Part shown: in pieces, positions 36,997 through 46,619 of the stretch
Layout of the letters: each line of letters opens with the position of its first letter
How positions within the stretch are numbered: position 1 is the first letter of the stretch
NCBI RefSeq assembly: GCF_007097525.1
Contig: NZ_VKDD01000003.1
Coordinates: 248,001-312,000 of the forward strand
Direction of reading: 5' to 3'
Source: Thalassomonas sp. M1454
Lineage (GTDB): Bacteria; Pseudomonadota; Gammaproteobacteria; Enterobacterales; Alteromonadaceae
Length of the DNA: 64,000 nucleotides
Notes under the pieces: model-generated
What the model was told of the DNA's origin: nothing
The model's input: the letters and a program-made list of their open reading frames with translations, nothing else
Database searches by the model: none
Translations under genes and position numbers: made by a program

Positions 36997-38895
36997 ATGA
37001 AAAAACATATACTGGCATTATCAATCATTGCATCGCTTGCTGCGTGTTCACCTGCAGAAAAACAAGAACCAACAGCACAAACTAAAAAGCAACCAACTTT
37101 AGAAAAAGAAGCGAGTGACAAAGCAGGTGTCGCCCCGGTAGAAAAAAATGAAGGCCAAGCTAAAGCGGTTGATAAACAAGAAACTGTCGTTAAAGTTTAT
37201 GATGAAAAACTTAATGCTGAATTTACCAAATTCACTGCAGATTTAATTGAACAGTTTTGGCAAAAAAATCCTGGCTACGCGGTGTATGTTGGCTACTATA
37301 AATATGATGACCAACTAAGCATTCCTGACGCTGCAGGATTAGCAGCAGAAATCGCTTTTACCAAAGAGCAGTTAGCATTACTGCAAGCTTTTGATGTTAA
37401 AGAGTTAACGCCAAACAACGCCAGTGATTACTACATATTGCAAAACCAGATGCAATCGAGTTTATTTAATGTTGAAGAACTTAAATCACACCAATGGAAC
37501 CCATCTATATATAATATTGCCGGCGTCTTTGGTGTTATTTTAAATACCGATTACAAAGCAAAGGATGAGCGTTTACGTACCATTTTCAAACGTATGGAGT
37601 TTGTTCCTGAGTATTATCAAGCAGCAAAAGCAAATATCACCACACCAACCATTACTCATACTAAGCTTGCTATACAGCAAAACCAAGGTGCTCTAGGTTT
37701 ATTTACTGGTGCGGTACATGCGGCAATGTCTGAGTCAAACTTAACCACTCAAGAAAAAACTGACTTTAATTTTAGAATTGCCAAAACAACGTCCGCCATA
37801 AAAGATTACATCGCTTGGTTAGAAGATAAGCTTAAGCAATTAGAAGCGAGTAACTCAGGTAAAGATTTTCGTATTGGCGAAGCTTTATACGAGAAAAAGT
37901 TTGCTTTAGATATATACTCAAGTCTCACGGCAAAGCAGCTATTTGATAAAGCAGAACAAGAGAAAGATAGAATTCACGGCGAAATGAGTAAACTTGCTGA
38001 TAAGTTGTGGCCTAAGTATTTTGCAGATAAAGAAATGCCAAAAAACAAACTTGTCGCAATCAAAGCTTTAATTGACCATATTTCAGTAAAGCATGTAGAG
38101 CGAGAAAATTTTGTAGCAAGCATTAAAGCTCAGATCCCAGAGCTAGAAAAGTTTGTAAGTGAGAAAAACTTACTCGAAATGGATGCTAACAAACCTTTAG
38201 TGGTAAGAGAAACACCTAAATACCAACGCGGTTTTGCCGGTGCATCAATTAATGCACCAGGGCCTTACGATGCAGGTGCAAATACTTACTATAATGTTAC
38301 CCCGCTTGATGCCTTTGATGATGAACAAGCCGAGAGCTATTTACGCGAGTATAACCATTGGATATTACAAATTTTAAATATCCACGAAGCTGTACCAGGA
38401 CATTACACTCAGTTAGTACATTCAAATAAATCTAAGTCATTGGTTAAATCGATTTTTGGTAATGGCGCTATGGTTGAAGGCTGGGCAGTATATACTGAGC
38501 GTATGATGCTTGAAGAAGGCTATGGCGAATTTGAGCCTGAGCTGTGGCTTATGTATTACAAGTGGAACCTGCGTGTGATCATGAACTCTATCATTGACTA
38601 CTCTATTCAAGTAAAAGGTCTATCAGAGCAAGGCGCTCTTGATTTAATGATGAATCAAGCCTTCCAAGAAGAAGCTGAAGCTAGAGGTAAATGGCGCAGA
38701 GCGACGTTATCACAAGTACAATTAACCAGTTACTTTACCGGTTACTCTGAAATTTACGCACTGCGTGAAGAGTTAAAAGCAAAACTTGGTGATAAATTTA
38801 ACTTAACAGATTTTCATAATCAGTTCTTAAGTTATGGTAGTGCACCAGTGCCGATTATTAGAAAAATGATGCTAGATACTAACAGCATTAACTAG
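36997..38895 (+). CDS. DUF885 family lipoprotein, putative zinc peptidase
   Basis: 632 residues with lipobox LAAC and a Lys/Glu/Gln-rich tether. The C-terminal half carries the HEAVPGHYTQ zinc motif with the downstream GWAVYTERMMLEEG helix that supplies a further Glu, as in DUF885 peptidases. It is probably anchored to the outer membrane and acts on peptides in the periplasm; the substrate is unknown. Single gene with a terminator shortly after it. Confidence 0.9.
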   Translation: MKKHILALSIIASLAACSPAEKQEPTAQTKKQPTLEKEASDKAGVAPVEKNEGQAKAVDKQETVVKVYDEKLNAEFTKFTADLIEQFWQKNPGYAVYVGYYKYDDQLSIPDAAGLAAEIAFTKEQLALLQAFDVKELTPNNASDYYILQNQMQSSLFNVEELKSHQWNPSIYNIAGVFGVILNTDYKAKDERLRTIFKRMEFVPEYYQAAKANITTPTITHTKLAIQQNQGALGLFTGAVHAAMSESNLTTQEKTDFNFRIAKTTSAIKDYIAWLEDKLKQLEASNSGKDFRIGEALYEKKFALDIYSSLTAKQLFDKAEQEKDRIHGEMSKLADKLWPKYFADKEMPKNKLVAIKALIDHISVKHVERENFVASIKAQIPELEKFVSEKNLLEMDANKPLVVRETPKYQRGFAGASINAPGPYDAGANTYYNVTPLDAFDDEQAESYLREYNHWILQILNIHEAVPGHYTQLVHSNKSKSLVKSIFGNGAMVEGWAVYTERMMLEEGYGEFEPELWLMYYKWNLRVIMNSIIDYSIQVKGLSEQGALDLMMNQAFQEEAEARGKWRRATLSQVQLTSYFTGYSEIYALREELKAKLGDKFNLTDFHNQFLSYGSAPVPIIRKMMLDTNSIN

Positions 38896-38932
38896 TTTCA
38901 TCTTTATAAAGTGTAATGATTAATTAAATCAG

Positions 38933-38963
38933 CGGGAATGAATCTAATTTCATTCCCGTTTTT
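38933..38963 (+). terminator. terminator of the DUF885 gene
   Basis: CGGGAATGAA and TTCATTCCCG arms followed by T5. Confidence 0.85.
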
Positions 38964-39082
38964 GTATTTATAATTTTATTTCTACAATTTAATTACACGA
39001 AAAAGTTAACCTAATTTAAAAAATAGGAGTAAAATTAGAGGCATATAATAAATTTTTAACTGACGAGCTAGGCCATTAGTTG

Positions 39083-40306
39083 ATGCTACCTGATTCATTT
39101 ACACAAAAACGCCACTTTATAATTACTTTAGGAAAGTTATTACATAAATTTGGCGCAACAACCTATCGACTAGAAAATCATTTAACTAATGTTTCTCGAT
39201 TTTTGGCGATCCCAGGCCAATTTATTATCACCCCAACGTCAATGACCTTTGTTTTATATAACAGTGAAGATCAACTCGAACATAACTTCATTGTGAGAGT
39301 ACCTCCTGGTGATATTGACCTAGGGGCATTAGCGAGAGCGAACGAACTTGTAGATGAATTAAGTACAGGCCAACGCAGTTTATCTGAGGCAATAGAGCGT
39401 TTAGAAGAAATTAAAAACAAACCAGCGCCCTATTCAAATATTCTAATATTTTTAGCATTTGGCGCATCATCAGGTGCATTTGCTATGCTAATGCGAACCA
39501 GTTGGCATGACGTATTCTGGTCTTGCGTACTTGGTTTTATGGTTTACTTATTGGTGTTATGGTCCGAGCGTTCTAAAAGTGTCGCCAATATGCTCGAGCC
39601 ATTATCATCGATACTTGCTGCTATTGCTGCAAGTGCAATTACCCTTTTCGATCCATTAATTAATGTGCCCTTGGTGATCCTCTCAAGTATCATTGTGTTT
39701 ATTCCCGGGCTTACCTTAACAACTGGCCTCAGTGAGCTTGCCGAGCGGCACTTAATGTCGGGCACAGCGAAAGTTATGGATGCTTCCATGACTATGTTTA
39801 AACTGTATTTTGGCGCTGTTTTAGGCATGACCATTAGCAGTTTATTTTGGCAGCCAGTTGAATTTGTTCCGACCGAGCTTGTACCACAATGGACAGCTTG
39901 GCTTGCGGTATTAATTTTATCTTTGTCTTTAGTTATTGTCTTTAAAGCACGAAAAAGACATGCTTTTTGGGGCGTACTTTCAGGGTTTATTGCGTTCTCA
40001 TCAAGTTATTGGGCTGCAGATTACTTAGGCGTTGCACTAGGTGCTTTTGCAGGTGCCTTTGCAATAGGTATTTACTCAAATTTATTTGCCCGATTCTTAA
40101 AAGCACCAGCTACAGTAGTAATGCTGCAAGGTCTGGTTGTATTAGTACCGGGGTCAAAAGTTTATATCGGCTTAAATTCAATAATCACTGGCTCAGATAT
40201 GATCCATGCTGACCAGATAGGCTCACAGACATTTTTAATATTTATGTCACTTGTAGCCGGTCTAATTTTTGCAAATGTTGCCGTAAGACCACGTAATTCT
40301 CTCTAG
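39083..40306 (+). CDS. threonine/serine exporter family protein (ThrE-type)
   Basis: About 407 residues combining the two halves that are separate genes in E. coli (yjjP and yjjB). The N-terminal soluble ThrE domain holds GKLLHKFGATTYRLENHL and VPPGDIDLGALAR. About ten membrane segments follow, with IVFIPGLTLTTGLSELAERHLMSGTAK and the final ALVVLVPGSKVYIGL. The likely role is export of threonine or serine, or related dicarboxylates. The ATG at 39083 is preceded by an in-frame TTG. It ends two bases before the NRDE gene. Confidence 0.88.
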   Translation: MLPDSFTQKRHFIITLGKLLHKFGATTYRLENHLTNVSRFLAIPGQFIITPTSMTFVLYNSEDQLEHNFIVRVPPGDIDLGALARANELVDELSTGQRSLSEAIERLEEIKNKPAPYSNILIFLAFGASSGAFAMLMRTSWHDVFWSCVLGFMVYLLVLWSERSKSVANMLEPLSSILAAIAASAITLFDPLINVPLVILSSIIVFIPGLTLTTGLSELAERHLMSGTAKVMDASMTMFKLYFGAVLGMTISSLFWQPVEFVPTELVPQWTAWLAVLILSLSLVIVFKARKRHAFWGVLSGFIAFSSSYWAADYLGVALGAFAGAFAIGIYSNLFARFLKAPATVVMLQGLVVLVPGSKVYIGLNSIITGSDMIHADQIGSQTFLIFMSLVAGLIFANVAVRPRNSL

Positions 40307-40308
40307 TT

Positions 40309-41067
40309 ATGTGTATCTTATTCATCGCCATTAATCAGCATAAAGATTATCCATTAATCATTGGCGCTAATCGTGATGAATTTCATTTAAGGCCTACAAA
40401 ATCAGCTCACTTTTGGCCGGGTAGTGACAAAATTTTAGCCGGTTTAGACCTGCAAGCTGGCGGTACTTGGTTAGGAGTTAACGGCAAAGGAGAATTCTCT
40501 GCTTTAACTAATATACGTAGTGGCAAAGCAGAGCCTGCAGCACAATCTAGAGGCGAGCTAGTAACTAAAGCTCTTCAAAGCCCCGCTTTAATCGATTTAA
40601 ATTGGCTCAAACAACACAGTAATAATTACAACCCATTCAACCTAATTTACAGTCAAAATCAGCAGTTATTTTGTTATAACAGCCAAAGCCAAAAACAGAG
40701 TCCTCTGGGTGACGGTTTTCATGCTATTTGTAATGGAGCCCTTGATGACGTTTGGCCTAAAATGGCAAAGGGAGAGCGCTTGCTAGAACAACTAATCAGC
40801 GAGCAAAAAACACTTAACCCTGAGCATATTTTTGCCATTATGAAAGATCAAACCCAAGCCCCTGATGAATTATTACCTAACACTGGGGTAGGTATTGAAT
40901 GGGAGCGGTTATTGTCGAGTATTTTTATCCAATCAACAGATTATGGCACTCGCTCTACTACGGTTATTATGCAACACCACTCAGGCAGCATTGACTTTTA
41001 CGAGCAAAGTTATACAACTGATGGTAGTATTTTTAACAAACAGCAATTTGCTTTAGCCAAGAGCTAA
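40309..41067 (+). CDS. NRDE family protein (TANGO2-like)
   Basis: 252 residues beginning MCILFIAINQHKDYPLIIGANRDEFHLRPT, with the name-giving NRDE motif. FWPGSDKILAGLDLQAGGTWLG and the C-terminal GIEWERLLSSIFIQSTDYGTRSTTVI also match. The N-terminal Cys suggests an Ntn-hydrolase-like processing site. Eukaryotic TANGO2 is linked to Golgi and heme trafficking; the bacterial role is unknown. It follows the exporter after 2 bp and precedes an SDR gene by 26 bp. Confidence 0.9.
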   Translation: MCILFIAINQHKDYPLIIGANRDEFHLRPTKSAHFWPGSDKILAGLDLQAGGTWLGVNGKGEFSALTNIRSGKAEPAAQSRGELVTKALQSPALIDLNWLKQHSNNYNPFNLIYSQNQQLFCYNSQSQKQSPLGDGFHAICNGALDDVWPKMAKGERLLEQLISEQKTLNPEHIFAIMKDQTQAPDELLPNTGVGIEWERLLSSIFIQSTDYGTRSTTVIMQHHSGSIDFYEQSYTTDGSIFNKQQFALAKS

Positions 41068-41093
41068 AATTAAAACAATATAAGTGAAAATAA

Positions 41094-41822
41094 ATGAGTA
41101 AAATATGTGTAGTTACAGGTGGCTCTTCTGGCATTGGTTATGCCTTAGTCAGTAAATTTATTGAAGCTGGCTACCAAGTATTTAATTTAGATATACAAGG
41201 TTCACAGCTAGGTAATTATATTGAATGTGATGTAGCTAATGTTACCCAAGTTAAACAAGCTATTGCACAAATCATCGAGCAAACTGGTAAGGTTGATGTG
41301 CTAGTATCTAACGCTGGTATTCATCTATCTGCCAATATTGAAAATACGAATGAAGAGTTACTCGATAAAGTTTTTGCCATCAATGTAAAAGGCGCATACG
41401 CGGCAACTCAAGCTGTATTGCCAGTAATGCAACAACAAAAAAGTGGTAGCATTATCTATATTGCTTCTGATCAGGCTTTAATTGCTAAAACGAATTCTTT
41501 TGCTTATAACTTATCAAAACATGCATTAGCTTCGATGGCTAAAACCACGGCGCTAGATTATGCCGCATTTAATATACGCGCTAATGCTCTTTGCCCTGGC
41601 ACAATTGAAACGCCGCTATATCATAAAGCTATCGACAGCTATTGCCTTAAAAGTGGTGCCGATAAAAAACAAATACACCATGAAGAAGAACAACTGCAAC
41701 CATTAGGGCGATTAGGTCAACCAGACGAAGTGGCTGAGTATGCACTGTTTTTAGCAAGTGACAAAGCAAGCTTCATTACCGGTAGTTTGCAGGTAATTGA
41801 TGGCGGCTATACCACCGCATAA
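41094..41822 (+). CDS. SDR family oxidoreductase
   Basis: 242 residues. Cofactor motif GGSSGIGYAL at residues 9-18, LSN-NAG-like VSNAGIHL, catalytic Ser in YIASDQAL and Tyr/Lys in FAYNLSKHAL. The C-terminal GSLQVIDGGYTT is typical of the classical family. It is followed by an amidohydrolase gene 10 bp later. Both resemble the sugar dehydrogenase and lactonase pair of L-fucose-type oxidative pathways, but substrate identity is inference. Confidence 0.88.
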   Translation: MSKICVVTGGSSGIGYALVSKFIEAGYQVFNLDIQGSQLGNYIECDVANVTQVKQAIAQIIEQTGKVDVLVSNAGIHLSANIENTNEELLDKVFAINVKGAYAATQAVLPVMQQQKSGSIIYIASDQALIAKTNSFAYNLSKHALASMAKTTALDYAAFNIRANALCPGTIETPLYHKAIDSYCLKSGADKKQIHHEEEQLQPLGRLGQPDEVAEYALFLASDKASFITGSLQVIDGGYTTA

Positions 41823-41832
41823 TTATATACTT

Positions 41833-42693
41833 ATGGATATTATCGATCCCCACCTACATTTATTTGACCTAAAAAGAGGTGATTACCATTGGCTTAAAAG
41901 CAGTGAGCCACCCTTTTGGCCAGACAAAAGTATACTCCAGCAAAACTTTTCTGAACATGACTTAACTCTTGCTAGCAACATTAATCTAGTGGGTTTTGTA
42001 CATATAGAAGCCGGTTTTGATAATAAGCAGCCTCATCGTGAGCTTGAGTGGCTAGAGCAAACATGCAGCTTGGCTTTTAAATCAATAGCTTTTGCAGAAC
42101 TTAGCGCTAATGACTTTGCCTTGCAGCTAGATAAACTTGAACAATTTGAATCGTTTGCCGGTATTAGGCATATTCTTGATGAGCAGCTACAACAGATATT
42201 ACAACAGCCTAACACGCTAGCTAATTTACAACTATTAGCCGATAAAGGTTTGATCTTTGAAGCACAATTTGATGTGACCAACTATCAGCATAGCCAGTTA
42301 TTTTATAATACCATTAAGCAATGCCCTAACTTAAAAGTAGTCATTAATCATGCAGGTTTCCCTGCGCATAATAAAGCCGATGAACAATACAGCAACTCAC
42401 TTAGCATGCTGGCATCATTAGATAATTGCGCAATTAAATGCTCTGGCTGGGAAATGCAAAACAGGCAATGGCAAATAAGCGAAGTTAGTAACCTTATAAA
42501 CCTAGTTATATCAGTTTTCGGTATAGATAGAGTGATGCTTGCAAGTAACTTTCCTGTAAGTAACTTATCTACTAGCTACAATCAACTATGGCAAAGCTAT
42601 TGCTTTGATTTATTAAAGCCCTTTTCTACTGATGAAAAAAAACAGCTTAGCGCAAATAACGCTAAGCTGTTTTATGGATTAGTTCTAAGCTAA
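41833..42693 (+). CDS. amidohydrolase family protein (lactonase-like)
   Basis: About 286 residues from the ATG at 41833 (the frame is open 12 codons earlier into the SDR gene). It opens with MDIIDPHLHLFDL, the metal-binding HxH of amidohydrolase-2, and has VINHAGFPAH and ASNFPVS near the end. The N-terminal FDLKRGDYHWL is close to L-fuconolactonase and 2-pyrone-4,6-dicarboxylate lactonase-type proteins. A 13-bp perfect inverted repeat that serves the convergent gene lies within its last codons. Confidence 0.85.
   Translation: MDIIDPHLHLFDLKRGDYHWLKSSEPPFWPDKSILQQNFSEHDLTLASNINLVGFVHIEAGFDNKQPHRELEWLEQTCSLAFKSIAFAELSANDFALQLDKLEQFESFAGIRHILDEQLQQILQQPNTLANLQLLADKGLIFEAQFDVTNYQHSQLFYNTIKQCPNLKVVINHAGFPAHNKADEQYSNSLSMLASLDNCAIKCSGWEMQNRQWQISEVSNLINLVISVFGIDRVMLASNFPVSNLSTSYNQLWQSYCFDLLKPFSTDEKKQLSANNAKLFYGLVLS
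42635..42672 (-). terminator. terminator of the DUF502 gene, embedded in the convergent coding sequence
   Basis: Arms AAACAGCTTAGCG and CGCTAAGCTGTTT (13 bp, perfect, 7-base loop) followed on the minus strand by a run of T. It lies within the last codons of the plus-strand amidohydrolase (stop 42693). Confidence 0.85.
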
Positions 42694-42710
42694 ATAAGTG
42701 CTAGTGCAAA

Positions 42711-43328
42711 CTAGTCTTGCTTATCCATCTCTAACATTACTTTGGCTTGGTCCATGTTTACGTATTTGCTAGAGCCTTTACCAAAACGTTTTAAACTACC
42801 AAGTACGCCAATAAAATTATCATTAATTGGTTCGATGCGCTCAGCATTTACAAAAGAGATGCCACCAGAGCGAGGGTCCGGAGAGCCAGGGAAAAATACC
42901 ACAACTAAATCTTCTGTTGTACGCTCAACTTCATAACCGATTTGCAGTTGATCATCAAAACGAACCATAACAGGTTTTAATGCATTAGTTTCATCTGATG
43001 CACCTGCAACGCCTTCGGTAACGCTTTTAAGGTATGCATAACCTGGTATTACAAGCATTAACTTATCATCTAATGCTGAGAAAAGTTTTTTACCTAATTT
43101 GCTGCTAGCAAATAAACCAGCAATAAAACATATTAATACAATAGCAATATCTGCAATGATGTTAGCAACGGCAACACCACCTACCGCTTCAATTGGTACT
43201 AAATTACCTAAAGGCTCTGCCACTTTAAGCATAAGCTCATAAGCTTTGCCTAAGATCATCACAAAAATGATCACTGGGATCAAAAATAAAAAACCGCCTT
43301 TAATGGTATTTTTCAAAAAATCTAACAT
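42711..43328 (-). CDS. DUF502 domain-containing membrane protein
   Basis: 205 residues. Two membrane helices (GGFLFLIPVIIFVMILG and VAVANIIADIAIVLICFIAGLF) are followed by a soluble beta domain with IPGYAYLKSVTEGVAG, VMVRFDDQLQIGYEVE and VVFFPGSPDPRSGGISFV. The last is the PGSP motif of DUF502. Function unknown; it is convergent with the amidohydrolase gene and its terminator lies inside that gene. Confidence 0.88.
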   Translation of the reverse strand: MLDFLKNTIKGGFLFLIPVIIFVMILGKAYELMLKVAEPLGNLVPIEAVGGVAVANIIADIAIVLICFIAGLFASSKLGKKLFSALDDKLMLVIPGYAYLKSVTEGVAGASDETNALKPVMVRFDDQLQIGYEVERTTEDLVVVFFPGSPDPRSGGISFVNAERIEPINDNFIGVLGSLKRFGKGSSKYVNMDQAKVMLEMDKQD

Positions 43329-43466
43329 GTATTCACTTCCAATAATAAGTATGTTGCAATTGATATTGCTTTGATTGGAAGGATTATATAAGGCGCTGTA
43401 AAGGCAAACTGTAATACTTTGAGAAACTTTTGTTACGCAATTGTAAGGCGCAAGTTAATATAACGA

Positions 43467-43493
43467 AAAAAGGCACCCCTTAGGTTGCCTTTA
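43467..43493 (-). terminator. terminator of the enolase-superfamily gene
   Basis: Minus-strand hairpin with AAAGGCA and TGCCTTT arms followed by T residues, downstream of the stop at 43530. Confidence 0.65.
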
Positions 43494-43529
43494 TATAACT
43501 TAGTACGCAATGACTTAGTTTAGTTCAAA

Positions 43530-44705
43530 TTATTTTACCGTAACGTGTGGCGATCTCATTACAACGTCATCATTTAACTCGATTCCTATGCCTGGCTCTT
43601 CAGATACTTCAAAGAAACCATTTACCGGTTGCGGATCTTGAATACATAATTCACGGTTCCACGACTTAATCGCATAAGTATGGTGTTCATGAATTAAGAA
43701 GTTTGGAATTGCTGTTTCTAAATGCAATGAAGCTGCTGTTGCAACCGGGCCGCCACACACATGTGCTTGAATACGAATATCGTATACATCAGCATAATCA
43801 CATACTTTTTTCGCTTCAGTAAAGCCGCCACATAAGCCAACATCAGGTTGCAAAACATCAATACTTTGATCTTCAAAATATGGGCGCACATCCCAACGAT
43901 GATATAAACGTTCGCCGCCAGCAATCGGCACATTTACGTTATCCGACACTTTTTTATGCACCGCTGAATTTAAATAATTCACCGGCTCTTCGTACATCAT
44001 ACAGTCAACTTCTTCGATAATTTTACCCATTTGAATCGCTGATGCTGCGCCCATTAAAGAGTGCGACTCGAAAATAATATCAACATCATCACCAACAGCA
44101 GTACGAATAGCTCTTAGTCTATCACCAAATAAACGCATTTGCGGTTTGGTAAATAACTTGGTGCGATCAAAAGCAGAGCTGCCATCATGGTTATATACGA
44201 TAGGATCAACTTTAACTGCATCATAGCCCTCGCTAACAGCTTTTAAAGCAGCTTCAGCATATTCTTCTGGCTGAATAAGTTTTTTACATTCCTTATCCCA
44301 GTCAAATTGTAATTGGCTAGCATAAGTGCGTAATTTACCATTAACTTTACCACCAAGTAGTTGATAAACAGGAACCCCTAAAGCCTTACCTTTTATATCC
44401 CAAAGCGCAGTATCTATTGCACTCATCGCAGAATATAACACTGGACCGCCACCTAATCCCCAAAAGCTCTCTCTTAACATTCGCGACCATAACAACTCAG
44501 TTTGAAATGGGTTGTAACCAATAAGCACAGCTTCTGCAATCTCTTTGATCATCGCCGCCGCAGCACTGTGGCCCCAATCATAAGCAAGACCCGCTTCCCC
44601 CACACCTGTTATGCCTTCATCGGTATGAATACGAATAAAAACAGGGTTCCAAGGTGGTCGCTCAGGACAATGGATATCAAATATTTCAACGTGGGTGATT
44701 TTCAT
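43530..44705 (-). CDS. mandelate racemase/muconate lactonizing enzyme family protein
   Basis: Enolase-superfamily enzyme of 391 residues. The N-terminal lid domain starts MKITHVEIFDIHCPERPPWN; the barrel carries the catalytic Lys region GYDAVKVDP, IIFESHS, YEEPVNY and IAGGERLYHRW metal-ligand loops, and the late His in RIQAHVCGGPVATAASLH. The fold catalyses dehydration of acid sugars in many relatives; D-galactonate, L-fuconate or L-rhamnonate dehydratase are options. It follows the class II aldolase gene after 62 bp on the same strand. Confidence 0.9.
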   Translation of the reverse strand: MKITHVEIFDIHCPERPPWNPVFIRIHTDEGITGVGEAGLAYDWGHSAAAAMIKEIAEAVLIGYNPFQTELLWSRMLRESFWGLGGGPVLYSAMSAIDTALWDIKGKALGVPVYQLLGGKVNGKLRTYASQLQFDWDKECKKLIQPEEYAEAALKAVSEGYDAVKVDPIVYNHDGSSAFDRTKLFTKPQMRLFGDRLRAIRTAVGDDVDIIFESHSLMGAASAIQMGKIIEEVDCMMYEEPVNYLNSAVHKKVSDNVNVPIAGGERLYHRWDVRPYFEDQSIDVLQPDVGLCGGFTEAKKVCDYADVYDIRIQAHVCGGPVATAASLHLETAIPNFLIHEHHTYAIKSWNRELCIQDPQPVNGFFEVSEEPGIGIELNDDVVMRSPHVTVK

Positions 44706-44767
44706 TTTTATATGGGTTCCGTATTTATTTTTATATGTTGAATAGTTCTAACAATCTATGTAGCAAT

Positions 44768-45535
44768 CTATGTGGCAAAACTTGGATCTAAACGATATGC
44801 TTTGCGGATCATCGCTGGCCAAGACTTTTGTCCACCAGTGCTTCCAGTATGTACTATCTTAGCTTGGGCAAAGATATTATCGACAATTGCCTGTGGGATA
44901 CTTATGGTATCTTGCCCTGCGGCTTGTAACATTAATTGAATCTCACAGGCTCTGTTTAAATCATACATACGCATAAACGCATCACCAATAGTAGCGCCTA
45001 ATGTTAAACCACCATGGTTGCGCAACAATAAATGATTATTCGTACCTAAGTTTTGCTGTAAGCGTTTTTTCTCATCCGGATTAACTGCTAATCCTTCATA
45101 GTCGTGATAGCTCATCGATGCCATAGAAAACATCGAGTACTGACTCAATGGCAACAAGCCTTGCTTTTGAGAAGCGACAGCGATAGTAGAGTTTGTATGT
45201 AAATGCATTACACATTGTGCATCGTGACGTACTTGATGAATGGCACTATGGATTGTGAATCCAGCAGGATTTATCTCAAACTCACCACCATCAAGTACAT
45301 TGCCATCAATATCTATTTTAACTAAATTTGAGGCCGTAACTTCATCAAATGCAACGCCAAATGCATTTATCAAAAAATGTTCTGTACCTTCGATACGAGC
45401 CGAAATATGGGTGTAAATAAGATCATCCCAACCAAAATCAGCAACCAAACGATAACAGGCGGCTAAGTCGACACGAGTTTGCCACTCTATTTCTGAAACC
45501 TTTTCTTTTAAATTTCTTTCAAGTAATTCGTACAC
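44768..45535 (-). CDS. class II aldolase/adducin family protein
   Basis: 255 residues with the class II aldolase fold: WDDLIYTHISARIEGTEHFLIN, HLHTNSTIAV (two zinc His), NHLLLRNHGGLTLG (third His) and a C-terminal helix. It contains GVAFDEVTASNLVKIDIDGNVL, typical of adducin-domain aldolases such as those for phosphorylated sugars, though true activity cannot be told. It heads a two-gene unit with the enolase-superfamily gene. Confidence 0.9.
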   Translation of the reverse strand: MYELLERNLKEKVSEIEWQTRVDLAACYRLVADFGWDDLIYTHISARIEGTEHFLINAFGVAFDEVTASNLVKIDIDGNVLDGGEFEINPAGFTIHSAIHQVRHDAQCVMHLHTNSTIAVASQKQGLLPLSQYSMFSMASMSYHDYEGLAVNPDEKKRLQQNLGTNNHLLLRNHGGLTLGATIGDAFMRMYDLNRACEIQLMLQAAGQDTISIPQAIVDNIFAQAKIVHTGSTGGQKSWPAMIRKAYRLDPSFAT

Positions 45536-45649
45536 TTACTTTTCCTATAATTGATTATTAAAACAGTATAACCATTATTTAATCTCTAGTAATCAATGTT
45601 ACAGCAGAGTACACTTATTTCAGTATATTTTTTAACAATGGACTAATGA

Positions 45650-46552
45650 ATGTTGAATAAAGTATTCTCAACAATTCTATACATATACAGTTTGATTTTA
45701 GTCAATCAGATGGCTTTCGCTCTGGAATATAAACTACCAGAGGATAATAGTCGGTTAATTGGTGAAATAACTAAACATACTGTAGTCAAAGGAGAATTTT
45801 TTCAACAACTAGCACAGCGCTATAACGTTGGCTTGTTAGCATTGATGGAAGCTAACCCTGGCGTAGACCCTCTTCTTCCAAAAGAAGGTACTGAACTTGT
45901 TATACCTACCCAAATGATTTTGCCTTATGGCAAGCATGAAGGCATCGTTATTAACTTATCTGAATTACGTCTTTATTACTTTGATAATGCTAAACAAACA
46001 GTAAATGTATTTCCTGTAGGTATCGGCAAAATAGGTAATGCAACGCCTAAATTAATTAGTGAAATTACAGAAAAACGTACTAACCCCAACTGGTTCCCTA
46101 CCGTTGATAAACGCAAAGAGCACTTTGCCACACATGGTGTTGAGTTACCAAGAATGGTTAAAGCGGGTCCAAATAACCCTTTGGGTGATTATGCTATGCG
46201 TATTGGTCGAAGTACTTATTTAATCCATGGAACTAATCAACGCTTTGGTATTGGTATGCGTGCAAGTTCAGGTTGTATACGTATGAATCCCGAAGATATT
46301 GAATGGTTGTTTAAACAAGCCGACTCAGGAACTAAGGTTAAAATTATAGATCAGCCAATAAAGATGACTTATTTAACTCCAAGTCAGCGCATGATAGAAA
46401 TACATTCGCCATTATCGTTAAGTGAAGATGATAAGCCTAGCCTCTACCCTTTAAGCTCAGGCGTAAAAAGCTTTATAGGTGATAACCCTAAAGACCTTGA
46501 AGCATTAGATAAAATAATTAAACAACCTAAAGGCCTACCAGTTAAATTTTAA
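45650..46552 (+). CDS. L,D-transpeptidase (YkuD family)
   Basis: 300 residues with signal peptide (residues 1-25). A LysM-like stretch EFFQQLAQRYNVGLLALMEANPG precedes the catalytic YkuD domain, with YLIHGTNQRFGIGMRASSGCIRM; Cys209 is the nucleophile and the His in HGTN assists. This architecture is that of ErfK/YbiS-type enzymes that attach Lpp to peptidoglycan. It faces an Lpp-like gene and the two share a terminator, so it is the likely anchoring enzyme. Confidence 0.92.
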   Translation: MLNKVFSTILYIYSLILVNQMAFALEYKLPEDNSRLIGEITKHTVVKGEFFQQLAQRYNVGLLALMEANPGVDPLLPKEGTELVIPTQMILPYGKHEGIVINLSELRLYYFDNAKQTVNVFPVGIGKIGNATPKLISEITEKRTNPNWFPTVDKRKEHFATHGVELPRMVKAGPNNPLGDYAMRIGRSTYLIHGTNQRFGIGMRASSGCIRMNPEDIEWLFKQADSGTKVKIIDQPIKMTYLTPSQRMIEIHSPLSLSEDDKPSLYPLSSGVKSFIGDNPKDLEALDKIIKQPKGLPVKF

Positions 46553-46571
46553 TCCTAGTTTAACAGGCATA

Positions 46572-46597
46572 AAAAAACCGAGTTGCCTCGGTTTTTA
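46572..46597. terminator. bidirectional terminator
   Basis: AAAACCGAG, loop TTGC, CTCGGTTTTT between the convergent L,D-transpeptidase and Lpp-like genes. Confidence 0.88.
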
Positions 46598-46619
46598 AGA
46601 TTAAATAATTAATTTGCAG

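Noticed and set aside
36811-37008. Minus-strand hydrophobic frame of 65 codons
   Set aside because: No ribosome-binding site; AT-rich leader of the DUF885 gene read backwards; it overlaps the start of that gene.
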